From the NCBI RefSeq assembly GCF_040610475.1, contig NZ_JBEXMJ010000002.1, forward strand, positions 279,541 to 343,540: a stretch of DNA of 64,000 nucleotides, in the 5' to 3' direction. A program made the position numbers and the translations under genes. Positions 14,363 through 24,477 of this stretch are shown in pieces; position 1 is the first letter of the stretch; every line of letters starts with the position of its first letter. The stretch comes from Actinopolymorpha sp. NPDC004070 (GTDB lineage: Bacteria > Actinomycetota > Actinomycetes > Propionibacteriales > Actinopolymorphaceae). The notes under the pieces were generated by a model, which made no database searches, had not been told where the DNA came from, and was given only the letters and a program-made list of their open reading frames with translations.

Positions 14363-17300
14363 TCACGAGCGGTCTCGCGGTGCGAGGGTGGGTGCGGCCA
14401 GGCGGGGGCGTTCGGCCGGGCGCGGCGTGTGTGGCGGCTTCGCGGCCAGCTCGGCCAGCGCCGCCTCGATCGCCCGGTCCAGCTGCGGGTCTCGCCCGGC
14501 GCGGTAGTCCTGCGGCGTGATGTCGACCTCGATGTCGGGGTCGGTGCCGTAGTTCTCCACCCGCCAGCCCACGTCGTCGAAGGCGAAGGAGTGCTCGGGC
14601 TGGGTGGTGACCGTCCCGTCCGCGAGGGCGTGCCGGGGCGAGATGCCGATGACACCGCCCCAGGTGCGCTTGCCGACGAGCGGGCCCAGGCCGAGCATCT
14701 TGAACGCGTGGCAGAAGATGTCGCCGTCGGAGCCGGCCCACTCGTTGGTGAGGGCGACCAGCGGCCCGCGCGGTGACTCGTAGGGGTACGGCTCGGGCTC
14801 CAGCCAGCGGGAGAAGTCGTAACCCAGCCGGCGCCGGGCGAGCTTCTCCAGCAACAGCCCGGAGACGAAGCCGCCGCCGTTGAAGCGCACGTCGACCAGC
14901 AGCGCGTCCCGGTCGTACTCCCGGAGGTATCCGCGGTGGAACTCCGCGAACCCACGGGTGCCCATGTCCGGGATGTGGAGGTAGCCGACCCGGCCGTCGG
15001 TGTGCTCGGCGACGTAGGCGCGGTTGGCCTCCACCCAGTCGCGGTAGCGGGCGGCCCGCTCGGAGCCGGTGGCCCGCACGGTGACGGTGCGCGGTGCGTC
15101 GTCGCCGCGTACGACCGTCAGCTGAACCTCCTCGCCGGCCTGGTTGACCAGCGGAGCGCCCGGCGGCAGGTGGGTGCCGTCGGCGGAGGTGCCGATCGGC
15201 TGGCCGTTGACGGCGAGCACGGTGTCTCCGACCGCGACGTTGACGCCGGGCCGGTTGAGCGGGGAGGTGAGGTCGTCCTTCCAGCGGTCGCCGCCGAGCA
15301 GGTGCCCGATCCGGTAGCGGCCGGTGCCGGGGTCGAGCTCCCAGTCGACGCCGAGGAATCCCTGCGCGTAGTGCGGTCCGGGCCGGTAGGCGCCGCCCAT
15401 CTCGTACGCGTGGGAGGTGCCGAGCTCGCCCTGCAGCTCCCAGATCAGGTCCGACAGCTCCGAACGCGTGCTCACCCGATCGACCAGCGGGAGGTAGCGG
15501 TCGTAGATGCGGTCCCAGTCGATCCCGGACATGTCGGCCACCCAGAAGTGGTCGCGCTGCAGCCGCCAGGTCTCGCGGAACATCTGCCGCCACTCCGCGC
15601 CGGGCCGCACCGACACCTTGACCCGGCCGAGGTCGACCCAGCCGGTTGCGCGCCTCGGGTCGTCGCCCTCGTCCTGCGGCTTCTCCCCCGCGCGCAGCAC
15701 TCGCAGGCGCTCGCCCGTGTAGTAGAGGAGGGTGTGCGCGCCGCGGTCGAGGGTGAAGTCGGACAGCCCGTCGACCAGCCGGTCGGACTTCTGCGTCTCG
15801 AAGTCGTAGACGTCCAGGGCCCCGCCGCTCTCACGGTGACCGGGCCCTTCGGGCGGGCTCTGCAGCGGCCAACTGGAGTACAGCACCTTGCCGCGGATCC
15901 CGGCGACCCGCTCGTAGCGGCCCTCCGGCACGGGGAACGCGACGATCCGGTCCGGCAGCCCGTCCACGTCGATCTCGACCGGAGGCACGTGGTCGTTGGT
16001 GACCTCCTCCTCCGCCTTGCGTTCCTCCTCCGCCTTCTTCTGGGTGGCGGCCGCCTCGCTGACCACCGGCCGGGGCTGCGGAACGAACGGCGAGCCGACC
16101 GAGGCGCGCAGCGCGAGGGCGTACGGGCGGGTGCCGAGCGGGAAGCCCGCCTCGAACTGCAGCGCGTCGAACACCGGCACGAAGTCGCGCTGGCCGAGGA
16201 AGTAGAGGTACTTCCCGTCGGGATCGAAGCTCGGCGAGTGGTCGGCGAGCACCGGACGCGACGCCGGCCAGGTCTCCCCGCTGTCGACCCGGCACAGGGT
16301 GATCGCGCGGACCTTGGCGCTGCTCGGCCGGGAGTAGGCGAGCCACCGGCCGTCGGGCGCCCAGGTGATCCCGGTGATCGAGCCGTGCGGCGTCTGGTCC
16401 ATCGGGCGTACGGCCGCGGGCTCGGCGGCGAGGTCGACCAGCAGCAGTTCGTTGCGGTGGTTGGTCACCGCCACCTGGTCCGCGTGCGGCGACACGGCCA
16501 GCTCCACGACGCGGCCGAGGTCGAGGTCGTCCAGCCACCGCGGCGGCGCGCTGCCGTCGGCGGTGAGGACGACCAGGCGCTCCTCCGGCCGGTCGTCGCT
16601 GGCCAGGGCGACCAGCCGGGCGTGGTCGTTCAGCCAGGTGAGCAGGCGGTAGCGCACGCCGTCCGGCTCGCCGTGCTGGCGGACCGCGCCCTCCCAGTGG
16701 GCGAAGGAGAACGCCTTGCCCCGCGTGGTGATGGCCAGGTCGCTGCCGTCGGGTCCCAGGGTGGCCGAGTCGAGGTGGTGACCGGCGGGGACGAACTGCC
16801 GGTTGCGTTGCGTACGGGAACTCCCGAACTCGACCGGGACCTGCCGCGGCTCGTCCTCGGCCGGGTCGAGGAGATACAGGTCGCCCGCGTGGTGGTAGAC
16901 CAGCCGGGCGCCGTCGGAGGAGAGGTTGCGAGCGTAGTAGTCGCCGTGGTCGGAGTGCCGGCGCAGGTCGTCGCCTTCCGGCGTACAAGAGTAGACGTTG
17001 CCGATGCCCTCGTGGTCGGACAGGAAGTAGACGCGGTCACCCACCCAGCACGGGCTGGCGAGGTTGCCGGGCAGTGCGACCAATGGGCGGAACTCCCCAC
17101 TGTTGTCCGGGTCGGTCCACAGCCGTCCGGCCGTGCCTCCTCGGTAGCGCTTCCACCTGGCCGGGTCGGCGGTGTTGCGGCCGAGCACCACCCCACCCGC
17201 CGGGCCGAGCGCGATCGACTGGGCTTGGCCGTAGGGAAGCTCCGCGGACGGCCCGCCGTCGGCACGCACGGTGCGCAGGCGGTACTCGTCGACGGGCCTG

Positions 17301-17674
17301 CCGGTCGTGCTGGCGTAGGCGATGGTGTCGGCATCCAGCCAGCCCGCGATGGTCGTCCGCGCGGCCTCGAAGGTGAGCCGCCGGGACTCCCCTCCGGCGG
17401 CGGGCATGACGTAGACCTCGCCGGGGCCTTCCTCCTGACCGACGAACGCGATCCGGGAGCCGTCAGGCGACAGGCGGGGCCGGCCGGCCTCGGCGACCCC
17501 CGCGGTCAGCCGGAAGGCCCGGCCGCCGGTCGCCGGCACGCTCCACAGGTCGTCGTCGGCGCAGAAGACCACCGTGTCGCCGCTGATCGTCGGAAACCGG
17601 AGGTAGCCGGTGTTGCCGGTGTTGCCGGTGTTGTCGCCGTTGCCGGTGTTGCCGCCGTTGCGGGTCTCGCCCAT
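14363..17674 (-). CDS. S41 family peptidase, tricorn protease homologue
   Basis: A 1103-residue cytoplasmic tricorn-core-like protease that would trim peptides downstream of the proteasome or other proteases. After a low-complexity Asn-Thr-Gly N-terminus come two beta-propeller regions (repeats such as [15 protein letters not shown] and YTGERLRVL), a C1 domain with the probable catalytic His in [11 protein letters not shown], a PDZ domain ([16 protein letters not shown]), and the S41 C2 domain with nucleophile Ser in [16 protein letters not shown] 17674 follows AGGGGGAA; the open frame further upstream is rejected. The N-terminal repeats are encoded by a 9-bp tandem array (17603-17663). No tricorn-interacting factor is adjacent. 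Confidence 0.93.
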   Translation of the reverse strand: MGETRNGGNTGNGDNTGNTGNTGYLRFPTISGDTVVFCADDDLWSVPATGGRAFRLTAGVAEAGRPRLSPDGSRIAFVGQEEGPGEVYVMPAAGGESRRLTFEAARTTIAGWLDADTIAYASTTGRPVDEYRLRTVRADGGPSAELPYGQAQSIALGPAGGVVLGRNTADPARWKRYRGGTAGRLWTDPDNSGEFRPLVALPGNLASPCWVGDRVYFLSDHEGIGNVYSCTPEGDDLRRHSDHGDYYARNLSSDGARLVYHHAGDLYLLDPAEDEPRQVPVEFGSSRTQRNRQFVPAGHHLDSATLGPDGSDLAITTRGKAFSFAHWEGAVRQHGEPDGVRYRLLTWLNDHARLVALASDDRPEERLVVLTADGSAPPRWLDDLDLGRVVELAVSPHADQVAVTNHRNELLLVDLAAEPAAVRPMDQTPHGSITGITWAPDGRWLAYSRPSSAKVRAITLCRVDSGETWPASRPVLADHSPSFDPDGKYLYFLGQRDFVPVFDALQFEAGFPLGTRPYALALRASVGSPFVPQPRPVVSEAAATQKKAEEERKAEEEVTNDHVPPVEIDVDGLPDRIVAFPVPEGRYERVAGIRGKVLYSSWPLQSPPEGPGHRESGGALDVYDFETQKSDRLVDGLSDFTLDRGAHTLLYYTGERLRVLRAGEKPQDEGDDPRRATGWVDLGRVKVSVRPGAEWRQMFRETWRLQRDHFWVADMSGIDWDRIYDRYLPLVDRVSTRSELSDLIWELQGELGTSHAYEMGGAYRPGPHYAQGFLGVDWELDPGTGRYRIGHLLGGDRWKDDLTSPLNRPGVNVAVGDTVLAVNGQPIGTSADGTHLPPGAPLVNQAGEEVQLTVVRGDDAPRTVTVRATGSERAARYRDWVEANRAYVAEHTDGRVGYLHIPDMGTRGFAEFHRGYLREYDRDALLVDVRFNGGGFVSGLLLEKLARRRLGYDFSRWLEPEPYPYESPRGPLVALTNEWAGSDGDIFCHAFKMLGLGPLVGKRTWGGVIGISPRHALADGTVTTQPEHSFAFDDVGWRVENYGTDPDIEVDITPQDYRAGRDPQLDRAIEAALAELAAKPPHTPRPAERPRLAAPTLAPRDRS
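17603..17663. repeat. 9-bp tandem repeat in the tricorn gene 5' end
   Basis: Imperfect tandem copies of TTGCCGGTG encode an Asn-Thr-Gly-rich N-terminus of the S41 peptidase. The unit keeps the reading frame, so length changes would alter only the tail. Confidence 0.75.
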
Positions 17675-18338
17675 CGCTGGATTCCCCCTGTCGAACGACC
17701 GTCGTCCTAGGGTCTGCCCCAGGCCCGCGCCATCGCCGTGGCGCGGAATTTCCGAGCCTATGCCGTCGTGCCGACAGTTGTGATCGGCCTGTCCGCGAGG
17801 TGGCCGGGCGGGATGCGCGAGGTGGGCCGAGCGGAATACAGAGGGAACGCGTACGGAATGCAGGAGGTGGGAGGTGAACCGGGTGAAGGCGGCACCTGAA
17901 CCGGCCACGATCCGCGCCCGATCGGCGGGATGGGGCCGGGACCTGCCCTGAAACGGCGTACCGGTGAGACGCTCCCCTCCAGCGTCTCACCGGTACGTCC
18001 CCCGTTACTGCTTGTCCGGGGCGACACCGGCCGGAGTCCGTACGGAAATCCGGCCGCGCGCCGCCCCGTCCCCCCAAGAGTGGCGCGGTCGGGTCCCCGA
18101 TCCCGGCCGCGCCCTTCCCCCCGACGTTGGCTCGGCCAGGCCCCCCAGCCCGGTCGCGCCGCCCCCCAGTTGCTGTGGATGAGCATGCGGACTCGGCGTC
18201 AACGGAGCGTGAACAAGGTACGGAGCGTCAGGGGGCTTCCGTCAACTACATGACTTGACGTCACCGTCACGGTCGGACGCGAGGCTGCTCCGTGGTTCCG
18301 GCCGTTCGGCCGGTCGACGTCAGGAGGAGCACGACCAT
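17675..18338. other. 664-bp divergent intergenic region
   Basis: No convincing gene was found between the tricorn gene (minus) and the dehydratase gene (plus). It holds a perfect 17-bp hairpin (17957-17997, listed separately), a long C-rich stretch around 18060-18175, and a CGTCAA-N9-TTGACG inverted repeat at 18240-18260 that may be an operator for the dehydratase/glycosyltransferase pair. Short open frames here lack coding character. Confidence 0.5.
17957..17997. repeat. perfect 17-bp inverted repeat with 7-base loop
   Basis: CGTACCGGTGAGACGCT (17957-17973) and its exact reverse complement (17981-17997) flank CCCCTCC. The hairpin would be very stable. It lacks a T tract and lies upstream of both neighbouring genes, so it terminates neither of them. 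It might end an unannotated small transcript, bind a regulator, or be a residue of a mobile element. Confidence 0.85.
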
Positions 18339-19415
18339 ATGTTGGGAGTTTCGCCCGCCCACATCCTCGGCCGGTCGGCCGAACCGGTCTACGGCGAGGA
18401 GGCAGCCCGGCTGGTCACGGGCCGCCGAGTCCTCGTCACCGGCGCCGGAGGCTCGATCGGCAGCGAGCTGGTCCGGCAGTTGTCGCGACTGGGAGTAGGC
18501 GAGCTCTTCTTCGTCGACAACGACGAGTACGCGTTGTACTCGCTGCAGCGGGAGTTGTCGGGCAACGCGCTGCTGAACGACTCGCACTTCGTGCTGGCCG
18601 ACGTCGCCGACGAGGCGAAGCTGAACCGCGTACTCGCCCGGGCGCGGCCGAGCATCGTCTACCACGCGGCGGCTCGTAAGCATCTGCCGCTCCTGGAGAA
18701 CTCCCCCGAGGCGGCCGTACGGACGAACGTCCTCGGCACCGCGGTCGTCCTGCAGGCGTGCATCGCGCACGGGGTGGAGCGGTTCATCAACATCTCCACC
18801 GACAAGGCGGCCCGGCCCACGTCGGTGCTCGGGATGTCCAAGCGGCTGGCGGAGATGGTCGTGGCCGGCAGTGCCGGCAGTGCCGCCGGCGCCACGACGG
18901 TCGCCTCGGTGCGCTTCGGGAACGTGCTCGGCAGCCGCGGTTCCTTCGTGGAGACCCTGCGCTGGCAACTCGACGCCGGTCGTCCGGTCACCCTCACCCA
19001 CCCGGCCGCCTCGCGCTACTTCATGACCATCCCGGAGGCCGCCGGCCTGGTGATCGAGGCGTCCGTGCTGGCCCAGGCGGGTGAGACGTACGTGCTGGAC
19101 ATGGGTGAGCCGGTGCGCATCCTGGACCTCATCCGGCGGTTCGCCGCCCTCTCCGGTGCGCCCGAACCCGAGATCGTGGTCACCGGTCTACGTCCGGGCG
19201 AGAAGTTGCACGAGGAGTTGTTCGACCCATCCGAGGCGCAGCGGCCCACGGCGCACCCCCGCATCCGGGAGGTCGACGTGGCCGAGACCGGTGCCGCGTC
19301 CTGGGCGGCGATCAGGTCGCTGTGCTCCCGGGCCGCCACCGCGCACCCGGACGAGGTACGCCGGGCGATGGCCGAACTACTGGCCGGCGCCGACCTCGCC
19401 GCCCTGGCGAGCTGA
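18339..19415 (+). CDS. polysaccharide biosynthesis SDR: UDP-sugar 4,6-dehydratase (FlaA1/PseB/CapD type)
   Basis: A 358-residue extended short-chain dehydrogenase. The NAD(P) site is VLVTGAGGSIGSELVRQL (residues ~30-47). The catalytic segment ISTDKAARPTSVLGMSKRL has the TDK and MSK pattern of inverting UDP-GlcNAc 4,6-dehydratases rather than the usual YxxxK. A family-typical GLRPGEKLHEELF lies near residue 290. ATG 18339 is preceded by AGGAGG. It lies 13 bp before a glycosyltransferase gene and both probably make an activated deoxy-amino sugar and insert it in a surface polysaccharide. It lacks the transmembrane part of the long CapD/WbpM class. Confidence 0.87.
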   Translation: MLGVSPAHILGRSAEPVYGEEAARLVTGRRVLVTGAGGSIGSELVRQLSRLGVGELFFVDNDEYALYSLQRELSGNALLNDSHFVLADVADEAKLNRVLARARPSIVYHAAARKHLPLLENSPEAAVRTNVLGTAVVLQACIAHGVERFINISTDKAARPTSVLGMSKRLAEMVVAGSAGSAAGATTVASVRFGNVLGSRGSFVETLRWQLDAGRPVTLTHPAASRYFMTIPEAAGLVIEASVLAQAGETYVLDMGEPVRILDLIRRFAALSGAPEPEIVVTGLRPGEKLHEELFDPSEAQRPTAHPRIREVDVAETGAASWAAIRSLCSRAATAHPDEVRRAMAELLAGADLAALAS

Positions 19416-19428
19416 GGGCGCGGCAGCG

Positions 19429-20673
19429 ATGACAGCAGATCTGGCCGCCCTGTCGGCCGCCGTCACACCCGCCAACACGACAGCCACCACGACCGCCCTG
19501 ATCGTCCTCGCGGTGGTAGCCGTGCCCGTCCTCGCCGTGGCGGTGGACGCACTGGCGAGTCTGCGGGCACGCGGGCGGGTCTACGCGTTCGCCGGCACCC
19601 GGGCGAACTCTGACTTCGAGGTGCTGGTCCCGATCTGGGGCGACATCAGGTACCTTGAGAACGCCGACTACCTCGCGGCACACGGTAACCGAGTGGTGCT
19701 GTGCACGCCCTCCGGTGAGAGTGACGACTTCTACTCCGACCTGTACGCGCTGGCACGGCAGCATGGGTTCCGGGTGTTCGTCGCGTCGTTCACCGCCCCG
19801 CGGACCGGCGGTCGCCGGGCCACGTCCGGCACCGTGCGGGACCGGCTGATCCGGGACGCGCTGAACCTCGTCCGCGCGAAGTACGTCGTTCCGCTCGACG
19901 CCGACACCACGACGGTCCGGCCGCTCGACGTCCTGGTCGGCGAGCTCGAACGCCAGGGCGCCGACCTCGCGTCGGTACGGCTCGTTCCGCTCAACTCCGA
20001 CACCCTGCTCGCCAGACTCCAGCACTACGAGTACCGGCTGGCGATGCAGTTCCGGTTCCTCGCGTCCTGGCTGGTCTCGGGCGCGTGTCATGTCGCTCGG
20101 ACCGAGGTCCTCGCCGACGTGATGAGCCGCCACTCGCTGTTCTTCCAGGGCAACGACGTGGAGGTGGGCCTGATCGCCCGGGCGCTGGGCTACCGCGTGG
20201 CGCACATCCCGTTCGAGGTGCCGACGACGGTGCCCGCCACGCCTCGGGGGTGGTGGTGGCAGCGGCTGGCCTGGGCCGGCGGGGAGTTCCGGCTGTTCGT
20301 GGTGAACGCGCGATTCGTGACCCGGCATCCGTGGTTCTGGGTGTACGGCGGCGTGATCACCATCGCGCTGGCGCCGTTGCGCTGGCTGGCGGTGGACGGC
20401 GTGGTCACGAGCTTCACGCTGTATTCGTCGCTGCTGTGTGCGCTGGTGCTGTACGCCGGTCTTGTGGCGTACCTGCACTGGAAGCACCGCGGGCCGGTGC
20501 TGTTGCTCGTCCCGTTCTACATGCTGTTCGTCAGTCTGGTGATGCCGCTGCTCGGAGTGCTGTGGTACGTACGGATGGCCTGGCAGGACCGCAACCTGGG
20601 CATCATCCGGCCGCACCTGGTGCGGGTCGCACCGACATCACCCGAACCCGGCGCCGGTCCGGTGGCGCCGTAG
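19429..20673 (+). CDS. membrane glycosyltransferase, family 2 (hyaluronan/cellulose-synthase-like)
   Basis: A 414-residue processive-type GT2. One N-terminal transmembrane helix (ALIVLAVVAVPVLAVAVDAL) precedes a cytosolic catalytic domain with the metal-binding DxD in PLDADTT, an acidic acceptor motif in QGNDVEVG and a QRLAW element corresponding to Q/RxxRW. Several C-terminal helices follow from about residue 300 (VYGGVITIALAPLRWLAV onward). ATG 19429 sits 13 bp behind the dehydratase stop, indicating an operon. Together they suggest synthesis and export of an exopolysaccharide. The donor sugar is not determined. The gene ends 15 bp from the convergent SARP gene. Confidence 0.85.
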   Translation: MTADLAALSAAVTPANTTATTTALIVLAVVAVPVLAVAVDALASLRARGRVYAFAGTRANSDFEVLVPIWGDIRYLENADYLAAHGNRVVLCTPSGESDDFYSDLYALARQHGFRVFVASFTAPRTGGRRATSGTVRDRLIRDALNLVRAKYVVPLDADTTTVRPLDVLVGELERQGADLASVRLVPLNSDTLLARLQHYEYRLAMQFRFLASWLVSGACHVARTEVLADVMSRHSLFFQGNDVEVGLIARALGYRVAHIPFEVPTTVPATPRGWWWQRLAWAGGEFRLFVVNARFVTRHPWFWVYGGVITIALAPLRWLAVDGVVTSFTLYSSLLCALVLYAGLVAYLHWKHRGPVLLLVPFYMLFVSLVMPLLGVLWYVRMAWQDRNLGIIRPHLVRVAPTSPEPGAGPVAP

Positions 20674-20688
20674 GTCCGGGTCGCGGGT

Positions 20689-23600
20689 TCAGCCGACCGG
20701 GCGCTCGCCGGCGGCGTTGCTCCGTGGAGCCGACGACGTGGCCGAGTCCGCCGCCCGGGCGAGGTGCTCCAGCCCGGCCGAGCGGAACGCGCGCCCGGCG
20801 GCCGCGGCCGCGAGCCGGGCGTCCACCCAGGACCCCGCGGCCACGAGGTGCCGCGCGCGGTCGAGCTGGGCCCGGGCGGAGAGTAGGACGAGCCCGGCAG
20901 ACTCCGCGACGTGCGCGGCGAGGGCACTGGCGCCGGCTGCGGCGGCGGGCCGGCCGTCGGCGGTGCGGATCGCGGCCCGGGCGAGCAGCCGCCAGCAACT
21001 CTCCCGCGCCAGGTCGCCCTCGGACCCGATCGCCCAGTCGAGCAGGTCGAAGTACTGGTGCGCCGCCCGCAGATCGGTCGGGGACCGCAGCACCACCAAC
21101 CGGGCGGCGGCCTCGGGCACCATCAGGATGCATCCGTCCTCGGTCGCACGGTCCAGCAGCGACTGCGTGACCCGGGCGGCGTCGTCGAGCCGGCCGAGCG
21201 CGATCAGCAGGTCCGCCCGGGCACCCGCGTGCAGCTGCGCGAGCAGTGGCCCGGACGCCGCCGGGAGGTCGACCCGGTCCGCGACCTGCGCGGCCTCGAG
21301 GTCGCCGCGCTCGGTGTGGATCCGGACCCGCGCCCAGGCGAACGACGGGTCGTCCTCGGGCCGCGGATACGCGGAGAGGTACTCCGCCCACATCGTCTCG
21401 AACGCGGGAGAGCCCGCGTCGTGCGCGGCCAGGCACCGCAGCAGGTTGATCCGGCCGAGCAGGGACGGGTGGATGCCCTCACCGGCGGCCAGTTCGGCCG
21501 CCTCCGCCAGTGGGCGTTCCAGGACGCTCGGGCTGCCGAGGACGACGTCCGGAAGGTTGGCGACCAGCAGGGCCTGCGCCCGCAGGTCGGGCCGGGTCGC
21601 CAGGGCGAGGGCCTCCCGCGCCAGGTGCCGGCCCTGGTGGAGGCTGCGCCGGGGGAACGCAACGATGCGGGCGAGCAGCAACCGCGCGTGGGCACCGGCG
21701 TCGGCAGCGCCGGCCCGGTCGGCGTCCTCGACGGCCGCCCGCAGGACACGCTCGGCGTCGGCGGTGGGTGGCGAACCGGGTTCGACGCCGAACTCGCCGT
21801 TGCCGCCGGCCGGGGGCGGCGCCGGGAAGTGCTGGACCGACCGGCTGGCGCCGCCCGGACCGCCGGAGGCGAGCAGGCCGGAGCCACCCGACATGGCGTC
21901 GCGGCCGGGCGCGTCGTCCAGGGTGCGCAGCTTCCGGACGAGCCGGCTCTGCACCGGCAGGTCGTGCGCGCGGGCGATCCGCAGCGCGCTGGCGTAGGTC
22001 TCCCGGGCCTCCTCCCGCCGGCCGATGGTCGCCTCGGCGTCGGCGATCCGCTCGTCCAGATCGGCGCGGTCGAGCGCGTCGGAGTCGGCGGGGCCGAGTG
22101 CCCGGGCCCGCAACAGGAAGTCCCGCGCCTGTTCGAGCAGGCCCTCGGCCCCCGCCTCGTTGGCCGCGTCGACGGCGGCGAGGTACGCCAGCTGCGGCTC
22201 ACCCGCCCGCAGCCAGTGGTGCACGCGGTCGCCGGTCGGGATCGGGGCCTGCGCGGCGATCCGGCCGTGCAGCCGCTGTCGAACCGTCGGGCGCAGCCAG
22301 TAGCGGACAGCGGACCGGCGCAACGGGTCACGAAACACCGCCGCGCCCCGGGAGTCGCGGACGAGCAGGCCCAGGTCGAGCAGCCGGTCGAGACGCGCCT
22401 GCACCCGTCGGCGTTCGACGGCTGCGTCGCCGGCATCCGCGACGTCGGTGACCCCGCCGTACGCCGACCGTCCGACGGCGTAGGGGGAGGTGACCGCGGT
22501 GGCGGGGTCGGCGGCCGGGTCGTCGGGCCGAAGCAGAGGAACCAGCAGTTCCGGGGTCAGCGGGCGCTCCAGCAGCGCGGCGTACTGCAGAACCGTCAGC
22601 GACTCCGCGTCGAGGTGGTCGAACGCCCGGGCGAGGACCGACTGCGGGGCCGCACCCACATCCTCGTACCCGTCGTCGACCCGGCCGCCGACGGCGTCGA
22701 CCTCGGGCACGGTGGGTACGCCGGGCTCGCGGGCCGGCATCAGCGCCAGGCCGTCCGGGGTGGAGACGATGCGTCCGCGCCGCGACCAGGTGTTCAGCGT
22801 GGCCATGGCCCGGCCGGGCAGGCCGGCACTGACCGCCAGCAGCTCCGTGACCAGCGGCTCGGTCGGCGTACCCGCGAGCAGGCCCTCGGCGAGCTCGGTG
22901 AGCTCGGTCGCGTCCAGCGGCGGCAGGTCCAGGCGGTGCACGCGCTCGTCCGTGCCGCCCCTGTGCACATAGAGCAGCTCGCAGGTGTCCTTTCCGGTGC
23001 CGGAGACGAGTACGACGACGACCGGGCCGGTCGACCGGAGCACCGCCCGGCACAGGGCGTTCCGGTACGCCGGCGGTGCGTCGTCGCTCTCCCGGAGGAG
23101 GACGACGGTGGGCGCCGAACGGGACATCGCGGCGGCCAGTCGCTCGGGCGGCTCGCCTCCGTCGGCTCCCTGGTCGAGACTCGCGACGACGCGATCGACC
23201 AGATCGGCGCGGCCGGCGTTCGGGCCGTCGCCGTCAGCGCGGACCAGCGGCAGGTCGAGTTTCCGGCACACCTCCGTGACCAGCGCGGTCCGTCCGACGC
23301 CCGGCTCCCCGCCGAGGTGCACGATGCTCGGCAGGCCGCTGTCGACGGTCGACCGCACGATGTCGCCGAGCCACCGTGACTCCGCCGTACGCCCGACGAA
23401 CGGACACTCGGTGTGGGTCACCGGGTCGGCGGACAGCAGGTGGAGGTGCACCGCCCGGGTCTGGGGCGAGGGATCGGCACCGAGTTCCTCGGCGAGGACG
23501 GACCGGCACCGCTCGAAGGCGTGCAGCGCCTGCGCCGTCTGGCCGAGGCCGCCGTAGCCGTACATCAGCGCGCGGTAGGCCCGCTCGGACCAGCTGTCGA

Positions 23601-24201
23601 TGGCGAGCACCCGGGACGCGAACTCCACCGCGTCGTGCATCCAGCCCAGGGCGACCGCGGCGTCCGCGGCGTCGGACAGCAGCGACAGATAGGTCACCGC
23701 GAGCCGCTCGCGGTGCTCGCTCGCCCACACCGAGTCGACGTCGTACGCACGGAAGTCGTGGACGTAGAGCGCCTCCGCCTCGCGGGTCACGGTCAGGCAG
23801 TCGGCGTGGCGTCCCTCGCGGTAGGCCCGGGCGGCCTCGGCGGCCAGACCGGTGAAGGCCACGGCGTCCACCCAGGCGTCCAGCAGCACCAGGCCACCGG
23901 CGCGGCGACCCACACAGTCCACACCCACGGCCTTGCGGATCTGGGACGCGGCGGTGCGCAGACTCGCCCGGGCACGGGACTCGTCGACCGTGGGCCACAG
24001 GGTCTCGGTCAACGTCATCGCCGGCACCGGGTCGCCGGCATTCAGGGCGAGCAGCCGAAGAAGGTCGGTGGTCTTGCCGGTGCGCCACCCGCCACTGGGG
24101 ACGACAGAGCCGTCGGGCCGGCGGACCCGCAGTGGCCCGAGCAGGCGCACCTCGATCCGGTCGGCTCCGACGTCGCTACTTTCCAGCAGGCCTGTCCCCA
24201 T
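20689..24201 (-). CDS. large SARP-type (BTAD) transcriptional regulator with P-loop ATPase
   Basis: An 1170-residue regulator. Residues ~10-105 form an OmpR-like winged helix (EVRLLGPLRV to RASLRTAASQIRK), residues ~110-260 a bacterial transcriptional activation domain of TPR-like helices, and residues from ~275 a STAND/AAA-type ATPase with Walker A GEPGVGRT. The rest is helical repeats. Large SARPs usually switch on antibiotic or other secondary-metabolite clusters, but none is seen in this window; the adjacent dehydratase/GT2 pair is a possible target. ATG 24201 has a GGGGGTGG ribosome site; an ATG at 24228 has its AAGGA directly abutting, too close to use. Confidence 0.85.
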   Translation of the reverse strand: MGTGLLESSDVGADRIEVRLLGPLRVRRPDGSVVPSGGWRTGKTTDLLRLLALNAGDPVPAMTLTETLWPTVDESRARASLRTAASQIRKAVGVDCVGRRAGGLVLLDAWVDAVAFTGLAAEAARAYREGRHADCLTVTREAEALYVHDFRAYDVDSVWASEHRERLAVTYLSLLSDAADAAVALGWMHDAVEFASRVLAIDSWSERAYRALMYGYGGLGQTAQALHAFERCRSVLAEELGADPSPQTRAVHLHLLSADPVTHTECPFVGRTAESRWLGDIVRSTVDSGLPSIVHLGGEPGVGRTALVTEVCRKLDLPLVRADGDGPNAGRADLVDRVVASLDQGADGGEPPERLAAAMSRSAPTVVLLRESDDAPPAYRNALCRAVLRSTGPVVVVLVSGTGKDTCELLYVHRGGTDERVHRLDLPPLDATELTELAEGLLAGTPTEPLVTELLAVSAGLPGRAMATLNTWSRRGRIVSTPDGLALMPAREPGVPTVPEVDAVGGRVDDGYEDVGAAPQSVLARAFDHLDAESLTVLQYAALLERPLTPELLVPLLRPDDPAADPATAVTSPYAVGRSAYGGVTDVADAGDAAVERRRVQARLDRLLDLGLLVRDSRGAAVFRDPLRRSAVRYWLRPTVRQRLHGRIAAQAPIPTGDRVHHWLRAGEPQLAYLAAVDAANEAGAEGLLEQARDFLLRARALGPADSDALDRADLDERIADAEATIGRREEARETYASALRIARAHDLPVQSRLVRKLRTLDDAPGRDAMSGGSGLLASGGPGGASRSVQHFPAPPPAGGNGEFGVEPGSPPTADAERVLRAAVEDADRAGAADAGAHARLLLARIVAFPRRSLHQGRHLAREALALATRPDLRAQALLVANLPDVVLGSPSVLERPLAEAAELAAGEGIHPSLLGRINLLRCLAAHDAGSPAFETMWAEYLSAYPRPEDDPSFAWARVRIHTERGDLEAAQVADRVDLPAASGPLLAQLHAGARADLLIALGRLDDAARVTQSLLDRATEDGCILMVPEAAARLVVLRSPTDLRAAHQYFDLLDWAIGSEGDLARESCWRLLARAAIRTADGRPAAAAGASALAAHVAESAGLVLLSARAQLDRARHLVAAGSWVDARLAAAAAGRAFRSAGLEHLARAADSATSSAPRSNAAGERPVG

Positions 24202-24333
24202 GCCACCCCCATGGCGCAGACGATGCATTCCTTGACCGAGACGGTTGTGACCGATGAGTGTTGGTCTCTCTTCCGCTAGATGATGCTATTCGTCGTCGCT
24301 CCCACACGCAGATTCGCGCGAGCGACCCGGTCA

Positions 24334-24379
24334 GGTTGCCAGGTGGCCCGAAGTGGCCACGTGGCCAGACCAGGCAACC
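24334..24379. promoter_or_regulatory. nested palindrome between amino-sugar operon and SARP gene
   Basis: TGGCCACGTGGCCA (24354-24367) is a perfect 14-bp palindrome, and GGTTGCC (24334-24340) pairs with GGCAACC (24373-24379) around it. It lies after the GntR gene stop and before the SARP start, both on the minus strand. It could be the terminator of the amino-sugar operon, an operator for the SARP gene, or both. No T tract is present. Confidence 0.5.
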
Positions 24380-24477
24380 GGCATCGTGAACAACGAGAGA
24401 CCGCCGGCAACGTCACGGGGGTGAGACGCTCCGGTCGCACAAGTGGCCGGGATCGGGCGTGCGCCACGGCGCCGCGG

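Noticed and set aside
14936..17710. Long open frame on the plus strand (over 900 codons) opposite the tricorn gene
   Set aside because: Shadow of the high-GC minus-strand gene: composition rich in Arg/Val/Gly, no motif, while the minus frame shows S41 domains.
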